This document shows positions 7,563-15,471 of a stretch of 29,656 nucleotides of DNA, one piece after another. The notes beneath the pieces were generated by a model that saw only the letters and a list, made by a program, of their open reading frames with translations, was not told the DNA's origin and ran no database searches. Within the stretch, counting starts at the first letter, position 1, and each line of letters opens with the position of its first letter. Both the position numbers and the translations under genes were made by a program. This stretch comes from Burkholderiales bacterium (GTDB lineage: Bacteria > Pseudomonadota > Gammaproteobacteria > Burkholderiales > JAEUOS01). The stretch spans positions 1 to 29,656 of the forward strand of contig CANGUJ010000005.1 in NCBI GenBank assembly GCA_947456845.1, given 5' to 3'.

Positions 7563-8552
7563 ATGTCCGCAAACACATCGCCCGTCCTCCGGCCGGGCCG
7601 CTGCTGCCCTATCGCCTATCGTTACGGCGCTGCGTCGCTCGCTCGCCCGCCTGATCTGACGGCTGACACGCTTTATGCGGTGGGCGGCCTGTACGGCAAC
7701 CCGTTCGCGCTACGGGCGGTGCTCGAACTCGCCGCGCGTGAACGCGGTGCGCGCCTGGTGTTCAACGGCGATTTCAACTGGTTCGACATCGACGACGCGG
7801 GCTTCGTGACCATCAATGAAGAGGTGCTCAGGCATTTGGCGATCCGCGGCAATGTCGAGACCGAGCTGCTCTCGCCGGATGCCGCCGCCGGTTGCGGTTG
7901 TGGCTACCCGGATTACGTCAGCGATGCGGACGTCGGACGCTCCAACGCCATCATGGGCATGCTGGCCGCGACTGCCGCGCGCCATCCCGCACTCGCGGCG
8001 CGCCTGACCGATCTGCCGATGAGCCTGGTGGCGCAGGTCGGCGAGGCGCAGGTGGGCATCGTCCATGGCGACGCCGACAGCCTGGCCGGCTGGGGCTTCG
8101 CTGAGGAAGCTATCAACCCCGCCGAGGTGGCCGCGATGTTCGATGCGGCCCGGGTGCGGGTGTTCGCTTCCACCCATACCTGCGCAGCCGTGGCGCAGGT
8201 GTTCGAGACCGCCGCCGGCCCCTGCGCCTTGTTCAACAACGGCGCGGCCGGCATGCCGAATTTCGCCGGCGCCACCTGCGGATTGGTCACGCGCATCTCG
8301 GTGCGGCCGGCGCCCGCCGACGTGCCGGCCCTGTACGGGACCACAGTAGCCGGGCTTTCGGTCGACGCGGTCGCGCTCGACTACGACCATGCGGCCTGGG
8401 TGGCGCGCTTCGACCGCCTGTGGCCAGCAGACTCGCCGGCCGCCTTGTCCTATCGCAGGCGCATCATCAATGGCCCTGCCTACGCCTTCGCTAAGGCCGT
8501 GCGCGCGGGCATCCGGCCGGCGCGGCCGGCAACGCGGAAGCAGGCCGCGTGA
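7563..8552 (+). CDS. Metallophosphoesterase-like protein with eroded metal site
   Basis: The 329-residue product keeps the spacing of a calcineurin-like phosphoesterase but with altered ligands. Motif 1, normally GDxHG, is GGLYGN (41-46); motif 2 is NGDFNWFD with D70 kept; motif 3, normally GNHE, is GNVE (96-99); a later HGDAD keeps H168; and the final GHTH-type motif is STHTC (H205 kept, second His replaced by C207). A Cys-rich GCGCGYPDY loop (110-117) follows motif 3. It may bind one metal, a different metal, or none. ATG 7563 is chosen because it leaves a 31-base gap after the HAD stop; upstream in-frame starts would overlap the HAD gene. Its TGA overlaps the next GTG start (GTGA, 8549-8552), implying coupled translation. 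Assignment to the superfamily is by motif order and is moderately sure. Confidence 0.6.
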   Translation: MSANTSPVLRPGRCCPIAYRYGAASLARPPDLTADTLYAVGGLYGNPFALRAVLELAARERGARLVFNGDFNWFDIDDAGFVTINEEVLRHLAIRGNVETELLSPDAAAGCGCGYPDYVSDADVGRSNAIMGMLAATAARHPALAARLTDLPMSLVAQVGEAQVGIVHGDADSLAGWGFAEEAINPAEVAAMFDAARVRVFASTHTCAAVAQVFETAAGPCALFNNGAAGMPNFAGATCGLVTRISVRPAPADVPALYGTTVAGLSVDAVALDYDHAAWVARFDRLWPADSPAALSYRRRIINGPAYAFAKAVRAGIRPARPATRKQAA

Positions 8553-10786
8553 AGGCCGGCAAGCTCGGCCTCATCGTCCTGCTCGCGGTGCTGGTGGCGG
8601 CGTTTTTTGCGCTGGGCGGTCCGCGCTACCTGAGCTTCGAGGCCATCAAGGCGCAGCAGGCGGCACTCAGCGACTACTACGCCGCCCACCGGGCGGCGAC
8701 GATCGGCGCCTTCTTTGTGCTCTACGTGGTGGTGACGGCACTGTCGCTGCCGGGGGCTGCGCTGATGACACTGGTGGCCGGCGCGATCTTCGGACTGGTG
8801 ACGGGCACCATCCTGGTGTCGTTCGCATCCTCCATTGGCGCGACACTCGCGTTCCTGGCCAGCCGCTTCCTGTTGCGCGACTGGGTGCAGGCGAAATTCG
8901 GCGCGCGGCTGGCCGGCATCAATGCCGGGGTGGCCCGTGAAGGCGGCTTTTATCTCTTCACCCTGCGCCTGATCCCGGTACTGCCGTTCTTCGCCATCAA
9001 CCTGCTGATGGGCCTGACGCCGATCCGTACGCGTACCTTTTACCTGGTGAGCCAGGCCGGCATGCTGGCCGGTACCCTGGTGTACGTGAATGCCGGCACG
9101 CAACTGGCGCAGATCACGTCGTTGAAGGGGATTCTCTCCCCGGGCCTCCTCGGGGCGTTCGTGTTGCTGGGCATCTTTCCGCTGGTGGCGAAAAAGGTGA
9201 TCGACATGGCCAAGGCACGCAAGGTGTACGCGCGCTGGGCGCATTTGCGTCCCGCGAAATTCGACAACAACGTCGTGGTGATCGGCGCTGGGTCGGGCGG
9301 CCTGGTCAGCGCCTACATCGCGGCGGCGGTCAAGGCGCGGGTCACGCTGGTCGAGAAGCACAAGATGGGCGGCGACTGCCTCAATTTCGGCTGCGTGCCG
9401 TCCAAGGCGCTGATCCGTTCGGCCAAGTTCCTGTCGCATGTGAAGCGCGCGCCGGAGTTCGGCGTGCGGGATGTGCAAGCGCGCTTCGATTTCGCGGACG
9501 TGATGCGGCGCGTGCAGTCCGTGGTGGCTGCCATCGAGCCGCACGATTCGGCCGAGCGGTACGCCGGGCTGGGCGTGGATGTGCTCGCCGGCAGTGCCAG
9601 GATCACCTCCCCGTGGACCGTCGAAGTGGCGTTGGCCGGCGGCGGCACGCGCACCGTAACCACCAGGGCCATTGTCATCGCCGCGGGCGCGCGTCCGCTG
9701 GTGCCGCCGATTCCCGGCCTGGCCGACATGCAGCCGCTGACCTCCGACACGGTATGGAACATGCGTGTGCTGCCCGGGCGCCTGCTGGTGCTGGGCGGCG
9801 GGCCGATCGGATGCGAGCTTGCCCAGGCATTCGCGCGCTTCGGCGCGCAAGTCACGCAGGTGGAAATGGCGCCGCGCATCATGCTGCGCGAGGATCCCGA
9901 GGTCTCGGATGCGGTGATGAAGCAGTTCCGCGCCGAGGGCGTGACACTTCTCACCGGCCACAAGGCGAAGGAATTCCGCATGGAAGGCGGCGAGAAGATT
10001 CTGGTCGCCGAGCATGACGGCCGCGACGTGAAGATCGCCTTTGACGAGGTGTTGTGCGCACTCGGACGCACGCCGAACGTGACCGGCTACGGGCTGGAGG
10101 AACTGGGCATTCCCGTCACCAAAACCCGCACCGTCGAGACCAACGAATATCTCGAGACGCTCTATCCGAACATCTACGCGGTCGGTGATGTCGCCGGGCC
10201 CTACCAGTTCACCCACACCGCCGCGCACCAGGCCTGGTATGCGGCGGTCAATGCGCTGTTCGGTACCTTCCGCAAGTTCAAGGCCGATTACTCCGTGATT
10301 CCGTGGGCCACCTTCACGGAGCCGGAAGTCGCGCGGGTGGGCTTGAATGAGACCGAGGCCGGGGAAAAAGGCATCGCGCATGCGGTGTACGTATACGGCA
10401 TCGACGACCTCGACCGCGCCATTGCCGACAGCGAGGCGCATGGCATGGTCAAGGTGCTCACCGAGCCGGGCAGCGACCGCATTCTCGGTGTCACCATCGT
10501 CGGCGAGCATGCCGGCGACCTGATCGCCGAATACGTGATGGCCATGAAGCATGGCCTGGGCTTGAACAAGATCCTTGGCACCATCCACATCTACCCTACC
10601 CTGACGGAGGCCAACAAGTACGCCGCCGGGGTGTGGAAGCGAAGCACTGTCACCATGGGCCAGCATGCCTTTTTGGAAGCCTTCCAGGCCTGGCGGCGCG
10701 GCGCCGGCGGACTGGGTGCGGTGCTGGGCAAGCTCATGGCCATGGGTGGTGACAAGCGGCCGGCGTACAAACCGGAACGGCATTGA
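8549..10786 (+). CDS. VTT/TVP38-TMEM64 membrane domain fused to mercuric-reductase-like flavoprotein
   Basis: The 745-residue protein joins a membrane domain (about residues 1-225; hydrophobic helices plus the VTT-type segments LPGAALMTLVAGAIFG and RLIPVLPFFAINLLMG) to a class I pyridine nucleotide-disulfide oxidoreductase. The latter has the FAD motif GAGSGG from 246, the redox pair C277/C282 (GGDCLNFGCVPSKAL), the NAD(P) motif GGGPIGCE from 416, the second FAD motif YAVGDVAGPYQFTH and the dimerisation end HIYPTLTEANKY (680-691). In lipoamide dehydrogenase the position of Y682 is the catalytic His, so this is not a lipoamide dehydrogenase; the N- and C-terminal Cys pairs of mercuric reductase are also absent. 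It probably moves electrons between cytosolic NAD(P)H and a membrane or quinone-side partner, which is an inference. The GTG start overlaps the previous stop. Similar fusions are known in bacteria. Confidence 0.88.
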   Translation: MKAGKLGLIVLLAVLVAAFFALGGPRYLSFEAIKAQQAALSDYYAAHRAATIGAFFVLYVVVTALSLPGAALMTLVAGAIFGLVTGTILVSFASSIGATLAFLASRFLLRDWVQAKFGARLAGINAGVAREGGFYLFTLRLIPVLPFFAINLLMGLTPIRTRTFYLVSQAGMLAGTLVYVNAGTQLAQITSLKGILSPGLLGAFVLLGIFPLVAKKVIDMAKARKVYARWAHLRPAKFDNNVVVIGAGSGGLVSAYIAAAVKARVTLVEKHKMGGDCLNFGCVPSKALIRSAKFLSHVKRAPEFGVRDVQARFDFADVMRRVQSVVAAIEPHDSAERYAGLGVDVLAGSARITSPWTVEVALAGGGTRTVTTRAIVIAAGARPLVPPIPGLADMQPLTSDTVWNMRVLPGRLLVLGGGPIGCELAQAFARFGAQVTQVEMAPRIMLREDPEVSDAVMKQFRAEGVTLLTGHKAKEFRMEGGEKILVAEHDGRDVKIAFDEVLCALGRTPNVTGYGLEELGIPVTKTRTVETNEYLETLYPNIYAVGDVAGPYQFTHTAAHQAWYAAVNALFGTFRKFKADYSVIPWATFTEPEVARVGLNETEAGEKGIAHAVYVYGIDDLDRAIADSEAHGMVKVLTEPGSDRILGVTIVGEHAGDLIAEYVMAMKHGLGLNKILGTIHIYPTLTEANKYAAGVWKRSTVTMGQHAFLEAFQAWRRGAGGLGAVLGKLMAMGGDKRPAYKPERH

Positions 10787-10809
10787 ATCTGGCTGGCCCA
10801 CGGACTTTC

Positions 10810-10814
10810 GGAGG
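10810..10814 (+). promoter_or_regulatory. Ribosome binding site deciding the DUF547 start
   Basis: GGAGG, a near-perfect Shine-Dalgarno core, lies 5 bases before GTG 10820 and fixes this non-ATG start. Confidence 0.7.
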
Positions 10815-10819
10815 TTTGC

Positions 10820-11641
10820 GTGCGTTTGATTCAATTGTTGGCCCTGACATGCGCGCTGGTTGCGACGTCGGCGCGCGCACAGTTCGACCATGCTCACAAG
10901 GCCTGGGATTCGCTTCTCAAAAAACACGTCGTCGTGCAGGAAGGCGGCCGCGTCAGCAAGGTGCGTTACGCGGGCTTCAAGGCGGACGAAGCCGCGCTCA
11001 AGGCCTATACCGACAGTCTGTCGAAGACGCAGGAAAGCGAGTTCAAGGGCTGGTCAAAGCCGCAGCAAATGGCGTTTCTGATCAACGCCTACAACGCGTT
11101 CACGGTCGTCAAGGTGCTGCAACGGTATCCGGACCTGAAGTCGATCCGCGACTTCGGGAACATCATCGGCAATCCTTGGAAAGACAAGTTCTTCAGCCTG
11201 CTGGGACGTGAGTCCTTTCTCGACGAGATAGAGCACGGCATGTTCCGCAAGGCCGGGGTGTATGACGAGCCGCGGGTACATTTCGCTGTCAATTGCGCCT
11301 CGATCGGTTGTCCAATGCTGCGCGAGGAAGCGTTTGTCGCCGAAAGGCTCGACGCCCAGCTCGAAGAGCAGACCAGGCGTTTTCTGTCCGATCGCTCCCG
11401 CAACAGGTTCGCCAGCGGCGCACTGGAGGTCTCGAAAATCTTCGACTGGTTCAAGGCGGACTGGCAGAGTGGCTACAAGGGGATCGGCAAGGATGCCTCA
11501 GCGATCGGCTCGCGCGAGCAGTTCTTCGCTTCGTACGCATCACTACTCGCCGACAGCGCAGAGGACCGCAAGCGAATTGTCGATGGCAAAGCGCAAATCC
11601 GCTTTCTCGAATACGATTGGGCCATCAACGCCCACAAGTAG
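10820..11641 (+). CDS. DUF547 family protein with signal peptide
   Basis: The 273-residue product starts with a clear signal peptide (basic MRL, hydrophobic core, likely cleavage after ARA at residue 20), so the mature protein should be periplasmic or secreted. The DUF547 core follows: the FLINAYNAFTVVKVLQ helix, SIRDFGNIIGNPW, and the conserved block VHFAVNCASIGCP with H154, C159 and C164, then LEVSKIFDWFKADW. The Cys/His pattern is reminiscent of papain/transglutaminase-fold enzymes, but no activity is established that I know of. It lies 33 bases after the fused flavoprotein gene and 8 bases before the glycosyltransferase start. DUF547 genes are, as I recall, frequent neighbours of ArsS/TIGR04283 genes. 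Confidence 0.85.
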   Translation: MRLIQLLALTCALVATSARAQFDHAHKAWDSLLKKHVVVQEGGRVSKVRYAGFKADEAALKAYTDSLSKTQESEFKGWSKPQQMAFLINAYNAFTVVKVLQRYPDLKSIRDFGNIIGNPWKDKFFSLLGRESFLDEIEHGMFRKAGVYDEPRVHFAVNCASIGCPMLREEAFVAERLDAQLEEQTRRFLSDRSRNRFASGALEVSKIFDWFKADWQSGYKGIGKDASAIGSREQFFASYASLLADSAEDRKRIVDGKAQIRFLEYDWAINAHK

Positions 11642-11649
11642 CCGTTTCG

Positions 11650-12324
11650 TTGCGTCTTTCCATCATCATTCCCGTTCTCGACGAAGCGTCGGGCATCGAA
11701 ACACGCCTGGCGGCCCTGACCGGCCTGCGCCGTGCCGGTTGCGAGGTCATCGTCGTCGATGGTGGCAGTAGTGACGACACCTGTGAAGCCGCCGCGCCCT
11801 TGTGCGACCTCCTGATCCGCTCCGAGCGCGGCCGTGCCGTACAGATGAACGCAGGCGTCGCGCGCGCGCGTACCGACCTGCTGCTATTTCTGCATGCGGA
11901 TACCGCCCTGCCGAATGGCGCGCTGGACGCCATCGAGGCCGCCACCCGCGGCGCGGCGTTCGCCTGGGGACGCTTCGACGTGTCGCTGGACAGCCCGCGC
12001 CGCACCCTGCGGATGGTGGCCGCGATGATGAACCTGCGTTCGCGCCTGTCCGGCATCGCCACCGGCGACCAGGCGCTGTTCATGACACGCGAGACCTTCC
12101 GGCGCGTCGGCGGATTCGCGCCCATCGCGCTGATGGAGGACATCGACATCAGCAAGCGCCTGAAGCGCCTGGTCCGACCGCGCTGCCTGCGCCTGAGGGT
12201 CACCACCTCGGCGCGCCGGTGGGAGTCGCGCGGCGTGTGGCGCACGATCCTGCTGATGTGGCGCCTGCGCCTGGCTTTTTTCCTCGGTGCTTCGCCGGAT
12301 GCGCTGGCGCGCCGTTATCGCTGA
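11650..12324 (+). CDS. Family 2 glycosyltransferase, TIGR04283 type (arsenosugar-associated)
   Basis: The 224-residue GT-A enzyme begins LSIIIPVLDEASGI, has the nucleotide-sugar loop VIVVDGGSSDDT (residues 34-44), a metal-binding HAD (82-84) in LLFLHADTALP in place of the usual DxD, the acceptor block GDQALFMTRETFRRVGG and the general-base region LMEDIDISKRLKR. Its short length and motif set match the TIGR04283 group, named for co-occurrence with ArsS-type radical SAM proteins and now annotated as arsenosugar biosynthesis glycosyltransferase. Presence of the radical SAM gene 5.5 kb upstream in the same run supports this. The companion TIGR04282 enzyme is not in the window. TTG 11650 is the only start that gives the normal N-terminus; the ribosome site is weak, so coupling to the DUF547 stop 8 bases upstream is likely. 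Confidence 0.85.
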   Translation: MRLSIIIPVLDEASGIETRLAALTGLRRAGCEVIVVDGGSSDDTCEAAAPLCDLLIRSERGRAVQMNAGVARARTDLLLFLHADTALPNGALDAIEAATRGAAFAWGRFDVSLDSPRRTLRMVAAMMNLRSRLSGIATGDQALFMTRETFRRVGGFAPIALMEDIDISKRLKRLVRPRCLRLRVTTSARRWESRGVWRTILLMWRLRLAFFLGASPDALARRYR

Positions 12325-12339
12325 GGGCCGGGCCGCCGC

Positions 12340-13464
12340 ATGAAAAAACTGCTCTTGATCGGCTGCGGCGAAGCCCACGCGCAAGTCGTGCGGGAAATGG
12401 CGGCGAAACCCGCCGCCAACGCCGACGTGACGCTGGTCTCGCCTTCTTGCAGCGTGCTGCAAAGCGCGCGGGTGCCTGGCCTGGTGGCCGGGCATTTCTC
12501 CGCGGCCGATTGCCGTGCCGACCTCTCATCCCTTGTGGGCCCGGCAGGCGTCAGGCATGTGGCTGACCGCATCGTCGGGCTGGACCTGGAAACCCGCATC
12601 GCCGTCACCTCCGGCGGCGCCACGCGCGAGTTCGATTTCGCCTCCATCGACATTGGCGCGACCTCGCTCGACCCGGATATCCCGGGGCTGGGCACGTTTG
12701 CCCTGCTGGCGCAGCCGGCGGACGTGTTCCTGCAAGGCTGGGAGCGGGTGCGCGAACTTGCCCTGGAAGGTGCGCTGGCGCGCCTGACCGTGGTGGGCGG
12801 TGGTCCGGATGCGGTGGAACTGTTGCTGGCCATGCATTTCAACCTGCAGCGCAGTCTGACCCCAGGCGCTTTTGCCGCCTTTGGATTTTCCATCGTGACC
12901 GCGGGCGAGCGCCTGCTCGAGGCGCTCCCCGAGCCGCTCGGGCGGGCGGCCGAAGCGGCCTGTCAGGCGCGCGGCATCAGCCTGCTGCGCGGCGCAGCGG
13001 TGGTCGAGGTCGAACGCGATGCGGTCAGGCTTTCGAATGGCGCGCGCCTGGCCAGCGACATCACCGTCTGGGCGGCCGGCACGCGGGGCGCGCGTTGGCT
13101 GGCAACCTCCGGCCTGGCGTGTGACGCGCATGGGTTGCCGCGGGTGGATGCGCATTTGCGTTCGCTCAGCCACAAAAGGATCCTGGTGGCCGGCCGTAGC
13201 GCCAGCGCCGAGGCGCGGGAGGGGTCCGCGAGCGGGCTGCGCGACGGCCCGGTGCTCTCCGCGAGCTTGCGCCAGGCGCTGGCAGGTGAACCGCCGGTCG
13301 CCGTGGCGCCGACGGTCCCGCACATCGAATTCGTCACGCTGGGCGGCCAGCGCGCCCTGGCGGCGCGCGGCGCGGTGCCGCTCAAGGCGTCCGCCTGGAT
13401 GCTGTGGCGCTACAAGAATTGGCTGGACCGGCGCGCCCGGCGCCGTCTGCCGCGCGCGGGATGA
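12340..13464 (+). CDS. Pyridine nucleotide-disulfide oxidoreductase, SelD-N-terminal-like family
   Basis: The 374-residue product matches the flavoprotein family often found fused to the N-terminus of selenophosphate synthetase (TIGR03169-like): LLLIGCGEAHAQVV at the start, VTLVSPS then VPGLVAGHF, a second Rossmann motif VVGGGPDAVELLLAM, and a C-terminal WRYKNWLDRRAR tail. No SelD domain follows. The second FAD motif, normally AGD, reads AGR (R286), losing the Asp that usually contacts the flavin ribityl chain, and the first motif has GCGEAH instead of GGGHAH. Flavin binding may therefore be weakened or altered. It is the last gene of the operon, 15 bases after the glycosyltransferase, and ends 13 bases from a convergent gene. 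Its link to a selenodomain-type radical SAM protein is notable. Confidence 0.75.
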   Translation: MKKLLLIGCGEAHAQVVREMAAKPAANADVTLVSPSCSVLQSARVPGLVAGHFSAADCRADLSSLVGPAGVRHVADRIVGLDLETRIAVTSGGATREFDFASIDIGATSLDPDIPGLGTFALLAQPADVFLQGWERVRELALEGALARLTVVGGGPDAVELLLAMHFNLQRSLTPGAFAAFGFSIVTAGERLLEALPEPLGRAAEAACQARGISLLRGAAVVEVERDAVRLSNGARLASDITVWAAGTRGARWLATSGLACDAHGLPRVDAHLRSLSHKRILVAGRSASAEAREGSASGLRDGPVLSASLRQALAGEPPVAVAPTVPHIEFVTLGGQRALAARGAVPLKASAWMLWRYKNWLDRRARRRLPRAG

Positions 13465-13477
13465 TCGCCCCCTCGGG

Positions 13478-13975
13478 TCAGTAGATTCCGGGCAAAAACC
13501 GGCTTGTCCGTCCCGCGTAAGTCGCGTAATCGGCAAACCTCGCACCCAGCAGTGCCTCTTCGAAGCGGGCCTTGATGCCCAGCACCACCGCCAGCAGGAT
13601 CAGGCAAGCCCAGCCCGGATGCACGCCGGGGGCCGCCAGGGTGACGGACGCCGCCACCAGCAACAGGGCGCTGTACATCGGATGGCGTATCCACCGGTAG
13701 GGGCCGCCGGTGACCAGCACCCCGCCGGCCTTGGGCACCGGCCGTATGTTGAAGTTGCCTGGACGGTTGTAGAGCAGGGCCCATGCGCCCAGCAGGACGC
13801 CGGCGCCGGCCGCGATCGATGCCGGGAGGGCATGCAACGGCAGAGCGCCGAAAACCGCGACCAGGGCCACGAGCCCGAACTGCGCGGCCACCAGCAGGGC
13901 GGCCATCTGGTGCGGCGCGCCGCGCGCCCGCTTGGTCGCCCGCCTGCCCACCGTGCGCGTCATCGGATCGTCCAT
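13478..13975 (-). CDS. Isoprenylcysteine carboxyl methyltransferase-like membrane protein
   Basis: The 165-residue protein has about four hydrophobic segments and the family signature toward the C-terminus: GGPYRWIRHPMYSALLL, then EEALLGARFADYATYAGRTSRFLP. This places it in the ICMT/PEMT-like methyltransferase superfamily, where the HPMY and E..F..Y..Y...R elements bind S-adenosylmethionine. The methyl acceptor in bacterial members is generally unknown. The start is uncertain: GTG 13984, ATG 13975 and ATG 13963 are all possible; none has a strong ribosome site. It follows the exonuclease III gene on the same strand by a few tens of bases at most and is probably cotranscribed with it. Confidence 0.8.
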   Translation of the reverse strand: MDDPMTRTVGRRATKRARGAPHQMAALLVAAQFGLVALVAVFGALPLHALPASIAAGAGVLLGAWALLYNRPGNFNIRPVPKAGGVLVTGGPYRWIRHPMYSALLLVAASVTLAAPGVHPGWACLILLAVVLGIKARFEEALLGARFADYATYAGRTSRFLPGIY

Positions 13976-14003
13976 GGCGCGCACCGCGCGGTCTTGCCTG
14001 ACT

Positions 14004-14795
14004 TCATGCGGGCCAGTCGTAGTCGATGGTCAGTGGCGCATGGTCGGAAAAGCGCTTCTCCTTGTACACCGCGGCCTTTGTAGCGCGCGCGGCGATGCCG
14101 GGGGTGGCGATCTGGTAGTCGAGGCGCCAGCCGACGTTCTTTTCGTAGGCCGCCCCGCGGTTGCTCCACCAGGTGTAGGCCTCGCCGGTGGCGTCCGGGT
14201 GCAGGGCGCGGTAGACGTCGACGAAACCGACTTCATCGAATACCCGCGACAGCCACGCCCGTTCCTCGGGCAGGAAGCCGGAGTTCTTCTGGTTGCTTTT
14301 CCAGTTCCTGAGGTCGATCTCGCGATGCGCGATGTTGAAGTCGCCGCAAATCACGAATTCGCCGCCGCCCTTGCGCAGCTTCTTCAGGTGCGGCAGGAAT
14401 TCGTCGAGGAAGCGGAACTTCGCCGCCTGGCGCTCTTCGCCCGAGGAACCCGACGGTTTGTAGATCGATATCACCGAATGGCTGCCGAAGTCGGCCCGCA
14501 CGTAGCGCCCTTCGGCGTCGAACTCCCGCGAGCCGAAGCCGATCTTCACCGCCTTCGGTTCAGCTCTGCTGTACAGCCCTACGCCGCTGTAGCCCTTTTT
14601 CTCGGCATAGTGGAAATGCCCCTTCAATGCGGATGCGCCGGCGCCCGGCCTCATGAACTCCGGCACCATGTCGGCTTCCTGGGCCTTGAGTTCCTGCACG
14701 CACAGTACATCGGCCTTCTGCTTCCTGAGCCAGTCGAAGCAGCCCTTTTTGGCCGCCGAGCGGATCCCGTTCAGGTTGAGTGAGATAATCCGCAC
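14004..14795 (-). CDS. xth: Exodeoxyribonuclease III (AP endonuclease family 1)
   Basis: The 263-residue product is a full-length ExoIII-type enzyme acting in base-excision repair, cutting 5' of abasic sites and removing 3' blocking groups. The signatures are SLNLNGIRSA at the start, the metal-binding Glu in VLCVQELKAQ (E35), YKPSGSS, the GDFNIAHREIDL block with catalytic Asp/Asn, WWSNRGAAYEKNVGWRLDYQIAT, and the final SDHAPLTIDY with the catalytic Asp-His pair. The start is GTG 14795, with a GGGGAAGG purine stretch just upstream. It is divergent from pyrE with only 21 bases between the starts, so the promoters must overlap the neighbouring genes. Confidence 0.95.
   Translation of the reverse strand: MRIISLNLNGIRSAAKKGCFDWLRKQKADVLCVQELKAQEADMVPEFMRPGAGASALKGHFHYAEKKGYSGVGLYSRAEPKAVKIGFGSREFDAEGRYVRADFGSHSVISIYKPSGSSGEERQAAKFRFLDEFLPHLKKLRKGGGEFVICGDFNIAHREIDLRNWKSNQKNSGFLPEERAWLSRVFDEVGFVDVYRALHPDATGEAYTWWSNRGAAYEKNVGWRLDYQIATPGIAARATKAAVYKEKRFSDHAPLTIDYDWPA
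14784..14789 (+). promoter_or_regulatory. Possible pyrE -10 hexamer
   Basis: GATAAT (5 of 6 to consensus) lies 27 bases before the pyrE ATG, inside the first codons of the divergent exonuclease gene. No convincing -35 is seen, so this is a weak call. Confidence 0.3.
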
Positions 14796-14816
14796 GATCC
14801 TTCCCCGAATATTGAC

Positions 14817-15470
14817 ATGTCAGGCTTGCGCCAGGAATTCATCCGCTTTTGCGTCGCCTCCAGGGTTTTGACCTTCGGCGAATTCAAGACCAAGGCGGGG
14901 CGGCTTTCGCCGTATTTCTTCAACGCCGGCTCGTTCGATCACGGCGGCGCACTCGGCAGGCTGGCGGAATTCTATGCGAAGACCATCGTCGCAAGCGGCG
15001 TTGATTTCGACATGCTGTTCGGCCCCGCGTACAAGGGCATCGGCCTGGCGGCCACGACGGCCGTCGAACTGGCCCGGCTCGGGCGCGATGTGCCGTTCGC
15101 CTACAACCGCAAGGAAGCCAAGGACCACGGCGAAGGCGGTGTCATCGTCGGAAGGGCGCTCGCCGGCCGGGTGCTGATCATTGACGACGTCATTTCCGCA
15201 GGCACCTCGGTGCGCGAGTCGGTGCAACTCATCCGCGCCGCCGGTGCGAATGTCGCCGGCGTGGTCATCGCGCTCGACCGCATGGAGCGCGGCACGGGCG
15301 CGCTGTCGGCCGTCGAGGAAGTCAACCGGCTCTATGGCGTGCCGGTCATCAGCATCGCGAGCCTAGCCGACGTGCTGGGGTTTCTGGATGAGTCGGCGGA
15401 TCCGGCGTTGATGCGATTCCGGGCCGCAGTGGCTGATTACAGGCGCGATTACGGAACCACGGGGGGCTGA
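14817..15470 (+). CDS. pyrE: Orotate phosphoribosyltransferase
   Basis: The 217-residue enzyme joins orotate to PRPP to give OMP in pyrimidine synthesis in the cytosol. The PRPP loop VLIIDDVISAGTSVRE, the flexible-loop segment NRKEAKDHGEGG (with its conserved Lys, Asp and His), and the FGPAYKGIGLA block are all present. The length is standard. ATG 14817 gives the normal N-terminus MSGLRQEFIRFCVAS. The DUF4124 gene starts one base after its stop and is probably cotranscribed. Confidence 0.96.
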   Translation: MSGLRQEFIRFCVASRVLTFGEFKTKAGRLSPYFFNAGSFDHGGALGRLAEFYAKTIVASGVDFDMLFGPAYKGIGLAATTAVELARLGRDVPFAYNRKEAKDHGEGGVIVGRALAGRVLIIDDVISAGTSVRESVQLIRAAGANVAGVVIALDRMERGTGALSAVEEVNRLYGVPVISIASLADVLGFLDESADPALMRFRAAVADYRRDYGTTGG

Positions 15471-15471
15471 T

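Noticed and set aside
8549..10786. Annotation as dihydrolipoyl dehydrogenase or mercuric reductase
   Set aside because: The catalytic His position is Tyr (Y682), and the extra Cys pairs of mercuric reductase are absent, so a neutral name is safer.
8480..10927. Very long open frame on the minus strand opposite the VTT-flavoprotein gene
   Set aside because: It mirrors the codon bias of a GC-rich gene; its translation is His/Arg/Gln-rich without domains, while the plus strand encodes a well-conserved enzyme.
12340..13464. Selenide, water dikinase (SelD)
   Set aside because: Only the flavoprotein module that often precedes SelD is present; no SelD ATP-binding domain follows before the stop.
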